Source: Paenibacillus sp. H1-7
GTDB lineage: Bacteria > Bacillota > Bacilli > Paenibacillales > NBRC-103111
Length of the DNA stretch: 64,000 bases
Assembly: GCF_022354825.1 (NCBI RefSeq)
Contig: NZ_CP031168.1
Span: forward strand, 7,182,501 to 7,246,500
Direction: 5' to 3'
The position numbers were made by a program, and so were the translations under genes. Below the pieces are notes generated by a model. The model ran no database searches and was not told the origin of the DNA. It was given only the letters and a program-made list of their open reading frames with translations. Below, in pieces: positions 16,935-24,752 of the stretch (positions are counted from its first letter, which is position 1; each line of letters begins with the position of its first letter).

Positions 16935-17042
16935 TCAATCCTCTTCGTCCCATTTGCGGGAATAAGCTTTTTTCGTAATCCAAAACGTCAATCCCAATAT
17001 GATGATAAGGGTTATGATGCCCAAAATGATCGCTACCGTCAC
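16935..17042 (-). CDS. Small single-pass membrane protein (YtzI-like)
   Basis: 35 aa from a GTG start with GAGGAGA 9 nt upstream. One hydrophobic helix (AIILGIITLIIILGLTFW) is followed by a charged tail TKKAYSRKWDEED. The layout, an N-terminal helix then AYSRKWDE, recalls small YtzI-type membrane proteins of Bacilli, but I cannot confirm the family. It has its own strong terminator. It lies between adhE and the divergent acyltransferase gene. Function unknown; such micro-proteins often modulate a membrane partner. Confidence 0.6.
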   Translation of the reverse strand: MTVAIILGIITLIIILGLTFWITKKAYSRKWDEED

Positions 17043-17283
17043 TTGCTGCACTCTCCTCACGGCTTGTTCAATAATTGGCGCCGAGCTTACGTTCTTTCGG
17101 CCCGATTGCGGAAATTGATTTCATTATAAGCCATTTGTCCGGTAACATCCAATGGAAACTTCAGCATTTGACCGTGACCTGCGTCACTGCAGTGATCTGA
17201 CTTCGAATGTAAGCTTTTTTTATAGAGAGCAGGAACGGCCTCACAAGCCGGATCCGCGACAAAAACAGGCGGAGGGACGCACG

Positions 17284-18297
17284 ATGGCAACCGAACGGAA
17301 ACACGAGCTGAATGTCTATTTTCTCAATGTCAAATTTGTGCTTATACTGCTGGTGGTGACCGCCAACCTGCTGGAGCCGATGATCGGCGGCAATCTGTAT
17401 GCTAATGCGGGATATGAAGCGATTTACACGTTCCATATTCCTGTATTCGTTCTGGTGATGGGGTATTTCTCCAAGCCGTTCAAGCTGGATTCGGAGGGCC
17501 TGAAGGTCATGAGCACCTTGCTTTATCAATATATCTTATTTCAAACCTTGTACAGTGCGGCCGATTACTTGTTGTTCCGGGCTGCGGGAGTCGTTCACTC
17601 GTTTTTCATCCCCTATTCGATGCTGTGGTTCGTGTTGAGCCATTTGTTCTGGCGGCTGCTGCTGCTTCTGTTCGTCCGGTTGCCCCATCCGATCGTGTTG
17701 GCCGTGCTGCTCGGCATCGCCGTCGGTTATTGGCCGGATGCCGGCGGCTGGATGAGCATCTCAAGAACGTTTGTGTTTTTTCCGTTTTTCCTGGCTGGGT
17801 ACTCCATTCGTTTGTTTAAAGATTGGACGGCGCTGTCCCGCCTCATCCGTCCCTTTGCCGTTATCGCGTTGGCTGCATTGACCACTGCATTATGGATGGG
17901 CGTACGCATCGATCCGGGCTGGTTGTACGGCAATACTAGCTACAGTGCTCTTGGTCATACGGAATGGTATGCGGGTGTATTTCGTGCAGGCACGTATTTG
18001 CTGCAAAGCGCCGCAGCCGTATGCTTCCTGGCTTTGATCACATGGAGAGCGGGCCGGATAACCGAATGGGGCAAACGAACCGTCTATGTTTTTCTCTTGC
18101 AAGGCTTCGTCATCAAAAGCTGCATCGCGCTTGGCTTGTTCTATCGAATTGAAACTCCGCTCGAGGTTGCCTTCATTCTGCTTGGGGGAGTCATGCTGAC
18201 GTTGCTGTTATCGACGCGCCGGGCATCCGCCCTCGGAAAGCCTTGGATCGAACCGGACTTCAGGCTGCTCAATCGAACGGCATTGGCCAAAAAATAG
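17284..18297 (+). CDS. Acyltransferase-3-family membrane protein
   Basis: 337 aa with about 9-10 predicted membrane segments. The N-terminal pattern FLNVKFVLILLVVTANLLEP, then YTFHIPVFVLVMGYFSK, matches the acyltransferase-3 (OatA/YfiQ/fucose-4-O-acetylase-like) family, where a histidine such as the one in FHIP lies at the acyl-transfer site. It probably acetylates a surface polysaccharide or other envelope glycan. The ATG at 17284 has GGAGGGA upstream; the longer ORF extends into an unrelated region. Monocistronic, with a hairpin downstream. Confidence 0.8.
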   Translation: MATERKHELNVYFLNVKFVLILLVVTANLLEPMIGGNLYANAGYEAIYTFHIPVFVLVMGYFSKPFKLDSEGLKVMSTLLYQYILFQTLYSAADYLLFRAAGVVHSFFIPYSMLWFVLSHLFWRLLLLLFVRLPHPIVLAVLLGIAVGYWPDAGGWMSISRTFVFFPFFLAGYSIRLFKDWTALSRLIRPFAVIALAALTTALWMGVRIDPGWLYGNTSYSALGHTEWYAGVFRAGTYLLQSAAAVCFLALITWRAGRITEWGKRTVYVFLLQGFVIKSCIALGLFYRIETPLEVAFILLGGVMLTLLLSTRRASALGKPWIEPDFRLLNRTALAKK

Positions 18298-18315
18298 TAC
18301 GCTCCATGCGCCGGA

Positions 18316-18343
18316 AAGCCCCTTTGCATTAGCGGAGGGGCTT
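18316..18343 (+). terminator. Hairpin after the acyltransferase gene
   Basis: AAGCCCCT-N12-AGGGGCTT starts 18 bp after the stop codon. The U-tract is poor (CTTCAGG). The hairpin closely resembles the one at 19044-19073, sharing GCATTAGCG and GGGGCTT. Confidence 0.55.
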
Positions 18344-18704
18344 CAGGCGGTTCAAGAAAACATCAGAACTGAAAAAGAAAGCTGTAAGTGTGCTCCACTC
18401 CAGCCGCTGTTGGTTTGTTAATTTATCAGTCAATTTTTGAAAACAAAGGCGGCCGCCGCAGTAAACCTCGCCTGTTGATAAACTTGGTTTACCCAAATAC
18501 GTTAATGTGAGGCTAGGCGGTATCTACAGGTGGGGTGATAAGGTTTGTTTTCTGGACAGTGACGCTGGAAAGATACAAGTGAACACAAGGTTCCGGTAGA
18601 GGTCCGCCGTCGGGGTCCCGCTATGCCTTTGTTCGGTTTCACAGGGCGAATCCAATTCGATTCCTTAGTTTGCCTGTCCGTTGGAGAACGTTACCCAAAA
18701 CGGT
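18344..18704. other. Gene-free stretch
   Basis: No credible gene. A GGTGGGGTGAT stretch near 18530 resembles a ribosome site, but what follows ends after about a dozen codons. No structured RNA family was recognised. Confidence 0.5.
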
Positions 18705-18888
18705 TCGGACCGTAGATCCTCTATTTTACCAAAAGTGGTTCTATTGGCAGGGTGATCGGACTACAGATCCTTTATTTCACGAAAATACGCATGTTTTTCC
18801 TGTAAAATAAGCAAATAACGGACTCTCGGTCCGATCGCACTCCAAAACAGGCATCATTTCAGGCAATAACGGATCTCCTGTCCGATCT
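18705..18888. repeat. 184-bp dispersed repeat, copy B (two direct then two inverted units)
   Basis: Units at 18705-18726 (CGGACCGTAGATCCTCTATT), 18756-18777 (forward), 18813-18836 and 18865-18888 (inverted, AATAACGGATCTCCTGTCCG). Order, spacing of about 52 bp and total length match copy A at 9600-9781, while the sequence between units is diverged. It sits in a 985-bp gene-free region. Confidence 0.85.
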
Positions 18889-19043
18889 TCATCGTCCTGA
18901 CTGGAGAGGCGTAACCATCGGAGTATTCGATTACCCTCGGTTTCTCAACAAGCTCAATTTTCCGCAGGGAAACTAGTAAGTATCGTAAGACGAGATGCCA
19001 CCCTCCTTATTTATTGGGGTAAAGCGGATTTATCGTTAAGCTC

Positions 19044-19073
19044 AAGCCCTTTCGCATTAGCGAAGGGGCTTTT
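19044..19073 (+). terminator. Terminator-like hairpin
   Basis: AAGCCCTTTCGC-ATTA-GCGAAGGGGCTT followed by TT. There is no gene just upstream on the plus strand. It resembles the hairpin at 18316-18343, so the gene-free block between them may be an insertion that duplicated or displaced a terminator. Confidence 0.6.
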
Positions 19074-19174
19074 AGCTGGCTGCGGTGAGCGTGTTCCGGT
19101 TAGCCTTTACCATTGCCGGTTTGGCACAACATGAGCAGCACCCTCTGTGCAAAGGGTGACTCCGCTGGCTGTTC

Positions 19175-19225
19175 AAAAAGCAAAAGCAGCAAGCCCGTCT
19201 GTTCTTCACAGACCGCCTGCTGCTT
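19175..19225 (-). terminator. Terminator of the hemerythrin / formate-nitrite channel operon
   Basis: Minus strand: a long stem (AAGCAGCAGGCGGTCTGT / ACAGACGGGCTTGCTGCTT) followed by TTGCTTTTT, about 60 bp past the stop codon of the channel gene. Confidence 0.75.
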
Positions 19226-19283
19226 CCCTCTGACTATTTCCCCAGACTTTTGCCTTGTGCCCTCGCGAAGGTGATTCCCATCG

Positions 19284-20135
19284 CTATGTGCCGGTATTGC
19301 TGCCGGCAGCTTTGCTGTATATCGCTTCATTGGCTTTTGCTGACGTTTCCTTGGCTTTGCCCGCTTCTTCTACCGACGAATAAGCGAGCCGGTATAGTCC
19401 CGCTACGAACAAGCTCCCTCCCACTGCATTGCCGAGAAAGACGGGAACCGCATTCGCGGCAAATTGCGCCCATGTCGCCTCACCGGCAAAAATCGCCGCA
19501 GGGATCAGGAACATATTCGCGACGATGTGCTGGAAGCCCAAAGCGACAAAAGCCATCGTCGGGAACCAGATGCCGGCGATACGGCCGGCGCCATCCTCGG
19601 CGCCGTAGTTTATCCACACGGCGAGTGATACGAGCCAGTTGCACCCTATCGCGGAGATAAACGCGACGAGAAAAGGCTCTTCCAGCTTCGCATGAGCAAG
19701 CGCAGCGGTTTGCGCCAAATACGGCCCGTGCTCCGTCATGCCTGCCAAATGACCGAACACGTAGGCGACGAACAGCGCACCGGCCATATTAGCGGTGCCG
19801 ATAATCGCCCAGTTGGCCGCCCAGCGGCGATAGCTAACTTTGCGGGCATAGCAGGCGAAGGGCACCGCCATCATATTGCCCGTGAGCAGCTCTCCTCCTG
19901 CGATGAGGCACAGAATTAGCCCGAGAGGGAATACAGCCGCTCCGGCTAAACTGCGCAAGCCTCCCCAGTCCGGCGGAAGCGAGCCGCTCACCCTGATGGC
20001 AAGAAGAAAGCCGAGCGCGATGAACGCCCCGGCGGCGAAACCAAGCGGAAGCTGTGTTTTTAGCGGCATGTACGCTTTTTTTATCCCGGCTTGAATAGTA
20101 CGAAGAGCAATCTGCTCCGGCTTGGCGAATCCCAT
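19284..20135 (-). CDS. Formate/nitrite transporter family channel
   Basis: 283 aa with six membrane helices. FNT signatures are visible: GGELLTGNMM near residue 82, GCNWLVSLAVW near 164 and GIWFPTMAFVALGFQHIVAN near 188-207, whose histidine is the pore residue of FocA/NirC proteins. It moves formate or nitrite as a pentameric channel. The ATG at 20135 has AAAGGAGGTG upstream. It lies 59 bp downstream of a hemerythrin gene and probably shares its FNR-type promoter. Nearby pfl genes favour formate; the hemerythrin partner, often linked to NO or nitrite stress, keeps nitrite open. Confidence 0.88.
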   Translation of the reverse strand: MGFAKPEQIALRTIQAGIKKAYMPLKTQLPLGFAAGAFIALGFLLAIRVSGSLPPDWGGLRSLAGAAVFPLGLILCLIAGGELLTGNMMAVPFACYARKVSYRRWAANWAIIGTANMAGALFVAYVFGHLAGMTEHGPYLAQTAALAHAKLEEPFLVAFISAIGCNWLVSLAVWINYGAEDGAGRIAGIWFPTMAFVALGFQHIVANMFLIPAAIFAGEATWAQFAANAVPVFLGNAVGGSLFVAGLYRLAYSSVEEAGKAKETSAKANEAIYSKAAGSNTGT

Positions 20136-20194
20136 GGCGCACCTCCTTTCGGATACCTGTTACTTCAACCTCCACAGCACGTCTGCTTCCGTAT

Positions 20195-20719
20195 TTAGAA
20201 GCCGTATTGGTTCGAACGGTCGGCCAATGCCTCGATCATATCCTCCTCTTGACGAAAATGATGCTTGAGCACCGCACATGCCTGCATCAAATAAGAAGCC
20301 AGCTCCTTGGCTTCCAGTGAAGCGACAGGCAGTACGATTCGTTCTACCCTCGTCACGAAAGCCGCTATGAATTGATCGGCTATCACATGCTCCTGCTCCA
20401 TCTCGCTGTATAATTCCAGCACGTTCGCTTCATCTCCGAAGTACCATGCCGCCATAGGAAACATCGTTTCCGCTTCCCATTTTGCGTGTGCATCCAAGTC
20501 TTGTTGAAACACGATCGTCTTGTCACGTAAAACATGCAGCACCCGAGCCCAATCCACCGAATCGTCGGCAAGCCCGATCGCTTTGGCCATTGCATGCAGC
20601 TCCGTTAAGGCTTCGTCCAGAAGCACGTGCTCCTCTTGAAGCCGCTGGACCGCTGCATTGAACTCGTATAACGGGTGGCCTAACGTTGTGAATGTATTTT
20701 GATGCATTTGCGGTTTCAT
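20195..20719 (-). CDS. Hemerythrin-domain protein (first of two)
   Basis: 174 aa from the ATG at 20719, which has GGAGGAAAA upstream; an in-frame start at 20764 overlaps the promoter. A four-helix HHE-type fold is inferred from LQEEHVLLDEAL near residue 26, LDAHAKWEAETMFP near 78, MEQEHVIADQFI near 108 and LKHHFRQEEDMI near 152, which supply the His/Glu ligands of a di-iron centre. It may sense or detoxify O2 or NO, or help iron handling. First gene of an operon with the FNT channel and preceded by a strong FNR-type promoter. Paralogous to 23596-24105. Confidence 0.85.
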   Translation of the reverse strand: MKPQMHQNTFTTLGHPLYEFNAAVQRLQEEHVLLDEALTELHAMAKAIGLADDSVDWARVLHVLRDKTIVFQQDLDAHAKWEAETMFPMAAWYFGDEANVLELYSEMEQEHVIADQFIAAFVTRVERIVLPVASLEAKELASYLMQACAVLKHHFRQEEDMIEALADRSNQYGF

Positions 20720-20763
20720 ATCGTTTTCCTCCGTTTCCCGGGGGGAGACCCCTATTTGAACCA

Positions 20764-20806
20764 AGTATAGCTTACGGGAACGTTCTTGTACGTGAAATTA
20801 ATCACA
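20764..20806 (-). promoter_or_regulatory. FNR-activated (class II) promoter of the hemerythrin-FNT operon
   Basis: The palindrome CGTGA-AATTAA-TCACA at 20791-20806 matches the FNR consensus TGTGA-N6-TCACA at 9 of 10 positions. On the minus strand a TATACT -10 element lies at 20769-20764; with a start site about 7 nt beyond it (near 20757), the FNR box is centred at about -41.5, the classical activating position. This implies anaerobic induction of the hemerythrin and channel genes. Confidence 0.7.
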
Positions 20807-21050
20807 AACTATATTCTTTTCTAAAACTCTTTCTCAGCCCGGTGCAATATCCATACACAGAACGAAAAACCATTCCCCTTTCACCATGCCAAAAGAAAGA
20901 TTCGAGGCGGACCTGTGAGCAATATCATTTCGCTTCCATCAGATGGCATTTAAGATGAAAGGTACTTAACCTTACCCTTGGGAGACACTCCTTAGCGTGA
21001 AAACGGAATTAGATGGAGCCAATACATTTTTTGAAATGGAGGTTTGTGTC
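20807..21050. other. Gene-free stretch upstream of uxaB
   Basis: No gene seen; it should carry the uxaB promoter, but no clear -10/-35 pair or operator was recognised. An in-frame GTG at 20997 is an inferior uxaB start. Confidence 0.4.
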
Positions 21051-22556
21051 ATGAAAGGCAAAAAGAAGCCTGCCCCCATGCATCCCGAGCGGGTGCTGCA
21101 ATTTGGAGACGGTGTTTTTCTGCGCGGATTTGTCGACTGGATGCTCCACCATATGAACGAGCAAGGCCTGTTTAGGGGCCAAGCGGTGGTTGTGCAGCCC
21201 TTTGCGGAAGGCTCCGCTGATGAAATCAACGAGCAGAACGGGATGTATACGCTGCTTCATCGCGGTATATGCGATGGGAGGACCGTCGACGAGGCCGAGC
21301 TGATCGGATCGATTCGGCGCGCCATTAATCCTTACTCCGATTACAAAGCTTTTTTGCATTGTGCACTTAACCCGGATTTGCGCTTTATCGTTTCGGACAC
21401 TTCCCCTGAGGGAATCGTCTTTACAGAAGACGATCATTTTACGGATTTTCCGCCGAGCAGCTTTCCGGCCAAGCTGACGGTCTTTTTATACAAACGCTTC
21501 AAAGCGTATCACGGCAAGGCGAGCAAAACGTTCGTCATCCTGCCCTGCGAGCAAATAGACCGCAATGGCGACGTACTGAAGCAAACCGTGCTGCGCTATG
21601 CCCGCAAGTGGCATTTGGAGCAGGAATTCGTCTGGTGGATCGGGCATAACGAATTTGTGAATACCGTTGCCGACCGCCTCGTGACCGGCTATCCGCAGGA
21701 CGAGATCAAGGAGCTGACCCATCGTATAGGGTATGTCGATCATTTGATCAATACCGCCGAGCCATTTCATCAATGGATCATTGAGACGGCCAACCCCCGT
21801 CTGCCGGCGGAGCTGCCGCTGGCCCAGGCCGGCTTGAATGCCGTATGGACGAATCAACTGACGCCTTACCATACCCGCAAGGTGCGTATTTTGGACGGGA
21901 TGCAGACGATCCTCACATTGACGGCGTTTTTGTGCGGCAAACAGACGATGAAGCAGGGGATGGACGACTCGCTGCTCGCCGCTTTTGTTCATAAAGCGAT
22001 TTCGGAAGAAATCATCCCGTCACTCGATCCCGAGCTCGCAGCATCGGAAGCTACGAAAGCCTACGCGGATCTGGTTCCGGAACGTCTGGCCAACCCCTTA
22101 TTGCAGCGTCAGCTTCACCGCTTAGTAAACCATGCTGTGGCTCAATTCAGGAGGAGCGTGCTGCCCTCCCTCCTCGAATTCCGCAAACGCCATCAATATC
22201 CTCCCGCGCTTCTGTGCTTTTCGCTTGCGGCTCTGATCCTCTTGTACAAAGGTACGGCGCTGGATAACGAGCGGCTTGCAGCAAGACGCGCTACAGAGGT
22301 GTTTATCGTTGAAGAGGAGACGGACCATGTGGCGACGTTCCGCGACTTCTGGTCGGCCTATGAGGGAACACCGGCCTCTGCGTGCCAGCTCGTCTCCCGC
22401 GTACTGAAGCATGAGCCTTTCTGGGGAATGAGCTTGGCTAATACCGACGGATTGGCTGCTCAAATCAGCACATCGCTCGTGCTCATGATAAACAAAGGAA
22501 TCCCGGAGGCCCTATGGCTCGCGCTTCAGGGAAAGCCGGCCATTGCTGAGGCTTAG
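21051..22556 (+). CDS. uxaB: Tagaturonate reductase (altronate oxidoreductase)
   Basis: 501 aa. Interconverts D-tagaturonate and D-altronate with NAD(H) in galacturonate breakdown. The N-terminal VLQFGDGVFLRGFVDWMLHH, then VVVQPFAEGSADEINEQNGM, is characteristic of UxaB-type members of the mannitol dehydrogenase superfamily, and the substrate-domain helix contains LTPYHTRKVRILDG. The ATG at 21051 was chosen because GGAGG lies 8 nt upstream. No other uronate-pathway gene is adjacent, which is unusual, but the pectin-linked genes elsewhere in the window fit. Confidence 0.92.
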   Translation: MKGKKKPAPMHPERVLQFGDGVFLRGFVDWMLHHMNEQGLFRGQAVVVQPFAEGSADEINEQNGMYTLLHRGICDGRTVDEAELIGSIRRAINPYSDYKAFLHCALNPDLRFIVSDTSPEGIVFTEDDHFTDFPPSSFPAKLTVFLYKRFKAYHGKASKTFVILPCEQIDRNGDVLKQTVLRYARKWHLEQEFVWWIGHNEFVNTVADRLVTGYPQDEIKELTHRIGYVDHLINTAEPFHQWIIETANPRLPAELPLAQAGLNAVWTNQLTPYHTRKVRILDGMQTILTLTAFLCGKQTMKQGMDDSLLAAFVHKAISEEIIPSLDPELAASEATKAYADLVPERLANPLLQRQLHRLVNHAVAQFRRSVLPSLLEFRKRHQYPPALLCFSLAALILLYKGTALDNERLAARRATEVFIVEEETDHVATFRDFWSAYEGTPASACQLVSRVLKHEPFWGMSLANTDGLAAQISTSLVLMINKGIPEALWLALQGKPAIAEA

Positions 22557-22603
22557 CGGCTTGTTCTGACGGACTGCGGCGGGAACAAATGACCGGTGGC
22601 GAT

Positions 22604-22640
22604 TAGACATGCAGCCAAATGGTTGCATATAATAGGGACA
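22604..22640 (+). promoter_or_regulatory. Sigma-A promoter giving a possibly leaderless ArsR mRNA
   Basis: TAGACA (22604-22609), 18 bp, TATAAT (22628-22633). The predicted start site falls at about 22640, the A of the likely ATG of the ArsR gene. No ribosome site lies between the -10 element and the ATG beyond AGGGAC, which directly abuts it. Confidence 0.6.
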
Positions 22641-22957
22641 TGGACAACATTTTCAAGGCACTTGCCGATTCCACGAGGAGGCAGCTCCTCGATCAGCTTT
22701 TTGTGAAAAACGGCCAAACGTTAAGCGAGCTGTGCGATCGTCTCGAAATGACCCGTCAGTCCGTGACCAAGCACCTTCTCCTTTTGGAGGAAGCCGGCCT
22801 GGTCATTGTCGAGTGGCACGGCAGAAATAAGCTTCACTACCTTAACGCCGCTCCCATTGGAGAGATATACGACCGTTGGATCGGTAAATACGACCGTCAT
22901 CGGGTCGAGGCCTTGCGCGAGCTGAAGAGCAAATTGGAGGAGGATCACCATGTCTGA
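22640..22957 (+). CDS. ArsR-family winged-helix repressor
   Basis: 105 aa. Starts MDNIFKALADSTRRQLLDQL, the hallmark opening of ArsR-type regulators of the SdpR/YczG subgroup, with a recognition helix around MTRQSVTKHLLLLEEAGLV and a C-terminal wing. There are no CxC metal motifs, so it is probably not a metal sensor. It overlaps the AHSA1-domain gene by 8 bp, a conserved pairing in Bacilli where the regulator and the START-like protein are co-expressed. The ATG at 22640 appears to coincide with the transcription start; the in-frame ATG at 22619 lies upstream of the -10 element. Confidence 0.85.
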   Translation: MDNIFKALADSTRRQLLDQLFVKNGQTLSELCDRLEMTRQSVTKHLLLLEEAGLVIVEWHGRNKLHYLNAAPIGEIYDRWIGKYDRHRVEALRELKSKLEEDHHV

Positions 22958-23405
22958 TACGACTTTTGTTTATGTGACCTACATCGCAACGACACCGGAG
23001 AAGCTGTGGGAAGCTTTGACCAGCACCGAGTTTACAGAGCAATATTTTTTCGGAAGCAAGATTGAATCCGATTGGCAGGAAGGCTCGTCAGTCACTTATT
23101 CGCGTAACGGGAAGGTTACCGATTATGGAACCGTGCTGAAGGCCGAACCGCACCGCCTTCTTTCTTTTACATGGACTTATGTAGGCGACAATACGGTTCG
23201 TGAGCAGCCGACACGGGTTACCTTCGAGCTGAAGCCGATGGGGACGACGGTCAAATTAACGCTTAAGCACGACAAGCTGCTGCCAAGCGATATCGTGGAG
23301 AAGGACGATACGTTCGAAGGGTACAATAACGGATGGCCTGCGGTGATGAGCAATTTGAAGACGCTGCTGGAAACAGGAGCTACGCTGCCGGTAGTTACCG
23401 TGTAG
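22950..23405 (+). CDS. SRPBCC (AHSA1/START-like) domain protein
   Basis: 151 aa. The N-terminal pattern VYVTYIATTPEKLWEALTS and the following EQYFFGSKIESDWQEGS are typical of the AHSA1 group of the SRPBCC superfamily, small helix-grip proteins with a hydrophobic cavity. Translated from an ATG that overlaps the end of the ArsR gene, with GGAGGA just upstream. Its ligand is not known; the tight ArsR coupling suggests a stress or small-molecule response pair. Confidence 0.85.
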   Translation: MSDTTFVYVTYIATTPEKLWEALTSTEFTEQYFFGSKIESDWQEGSSVTYSRNGKVTDYGTVLKAEPHRLLSFTWTYVGDNTVREQPTRVTFELKPMGTTVKLTLKHDKLLPSDIVEKDDTFEGYNNGWPAVMSNLKTLLETGATLPVVTV

Positions 23406-23526
23406 CTGCACCTTCCCTTAGCACAGAAAAATCCCCGATTCACCTTATTGCATCGACGGACTTGAACGTTCCCACGCGGGAAGACCTGTGTCGACGCCTG
23501 TCAAAGATAGCGCTGGTTTGCAGAGT

Positions 23527-23563
23527 AAAAAAGCTGTCCTCCCTCATCCCGGGCTGACAGCTT
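23527..23563 (-). terminator. Terminator of the second hemerythrin gene
   Basis: Minus strand: AAGCTGTC-N17-GACAGCTT followed by TTTT, about 33 bp past the stop codon at 23596. Confidence 0.75.
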
Positions 23564-23595
23564 TCCATTTGTTAGCGGTTTGGCGGCGGCTAATG

Positions 23596-24105
23596 TCAGC
23601 CCTCTCCTGTCGCAAGCAAAGGCAGCAGCATCTCTTCCTCCGACTCCAGATGGTCCCGCACGACGCGGCATGCCTGGTACAAATGGTTCAGCGCCTGACC
23701 CAGGCACGCCTGGCCCGGGCAATCTTCAATCACCTGCATCTCCTTGTAAAAAGAAGCAAAAAACACATCGGCAAGCTGATGCTCCTTCTCCAGCATCCAA
23801 AGGGAGGTCACATACTCCGGCCCTCCGACGGGCTGCTCGGTCAGCATAGGGAACAATTCCGACGCTTCCCATTCCGAATGCCGTTCCAGTTGCCTTACGA
23901 GCTCCTCGGTTTCCTTGATCAATGCCATCAGTTGCACGCGGGACGGCGTTTGCCGCTGATGCTGCATCGTTCTGGCGTTTCGCTCCATATTGTGAATGAT
24001 TTCACGCAATTGCTGATGCTCGCAGCGCAGCTGCTCCAGAGCACCGTCCCATGGTTTCGGATCCTCTTTTTCGAACTTTCCGGCAAACAAAACATTCATA
24101 GTCAT
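23596..24105 (-). CDS. Hemerythrin-domain protein (second of two)
   Basis: 169 aa. HHE-type helices with candidate di-iron ligands: LRCEHQQLREIIHNME near residue 28, LERHSEWEASELFP near 73, LEKEHQLADVFF near 103 and VRDHLESEEEMLLP near 148. Clearly paralogous to 20195-20719 (shared HxxWEAxxxFP and EQ/KEHxxAD patterns). Of three nearby starts, ATG 24105 has the best-spaced ribosome site (GGTGGAG, 7 nt). An 18-bp palindrome is upstream and the PerR/Fur-type regulator follows on the same strand further upstream, suggesting oxidative or nitrosative-stress control. Confidence 0.82.
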   Translation of the reverse strand: MTMNVLFAGKFEKEDPKPWDGALEQLRCEHQQLREIIHNMERNARTMQHQRQTPSRVQLMALIKETEELVRQLERHSEWEASELFPMLTEQPVGGPEYVTSLWMLEKEHQLADVFFASFYKEMQVIEDCPGQACLGQALNHLYQACRVVRDHLESEEEMLLPLLATGEG

Positions 24106-24124
24106 CACAGCGCTCCACCCCTAG

Positions 24125-24142
24125 TTAGAAATGGCTTTCTAA
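24125..24142. promoter_or_regulatory. 18-bp palindrome upstream of the second hemerythrin gene
   Basis: TTAGAAA-TGGC-TTTCTAA has perfect 7-bp arms and ends 20 bp before the start codon at 24105. It looks like an operator. The arms resemble Fur/PerR-type half-sites (TTAGAAT), but the spacing is different, so the regulator is uncertain. Confidence 0.5.
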
Positions 24143-24274
24143 GTCCAGTGTAACGGATCGCCGTTCGCTTCGCTGTGCGAAGCATCACGTTCTTATGACA
24201 TTTTTTCCGCTGATCGTGTGCATGAGCAAAGTGCACAATTGCGCTGCCTTGAACACGAACTTACCTCTTACCTC

Positions 24275-24727
24275 TTACATCGCAATGGCCAAATTACTGC
24301 TCTGCTTGGCGCGGCAGGACTCGCAAGTACCGGATATTTCCACATAGACGTGGTCGACCTGAAATCCCGCAGGCGCCTCCTGCTGGATCCAAAGTGCCGG
24401 TACCACATCGGAAATGGAACCGCAGCATGTGCAATGCAAGTGATGATGAGGATGAAGCAGCTTATCGTACCGGGCGATACCGTTCTGTCCGATATACAAT
24501 TCGTTCAGCAGTCCGAGCTGCCGGAGCACGCGGATATTTTTATACACGGTCGGCAAGCTGACCACTTTGGGGTGATCGGCGTATATCGTTTCAAAAAGCT
24601 GCTCCGCGGAAGGGTGCGACAATGCCTTCTCTCCATATACATATTGCAAAATCAGCTCACGCTGCCTTGTAATACGAATTCCCTCCTCTACGAGCCGCTC
24701 GGATGCATATTGTAACGTTACGTTCAT
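24275..24727 (-). CDS. Fur-family regulator, PerR-like
   Basis: 150 aa. Winged helix at about residues 1-85 (RITRQRELILQYV, LPTVYKNIRVLRQLGLL), then a metal-binding dimerization domain with HPHHHLHCTCCGSISDV and a second CESC motif, giving the structural Cys4 zinc site. The ARYDKLLHPHHHLHC segment resembles PerR more than Fur or Zur, but the identity is not certain. A 25-bp inverted repeat overlapping its promoter region suggests autoregulation. It lies near two hemerythrin genes that could belong to its regulon. Confidence 0.85.
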   Translation of the reverse strand: MNVTLQYASERLVEEGIRITRQRELILQYVYGEKALSHPSAEQLFETIYADHPKVVSLPTVYKNIRVLRQLGLLNELYIGQNGIARYDKLLHPHHHLHCTCCGSISDVVPALWIQQEAPAGFQVDHVYVEISGTCESCRAKQSSNLAIAM

Positions 24728-24752
24728 ACCGATTCCCTCCTCAACATCCTTA

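Noticed and set aside
18404-18640. Riboswitch or small RNA in the gene-free stretch
   Set aside because: No recognisable T-box, glycine, SAM or other conserved core, and no paired promoter and terminator around it.
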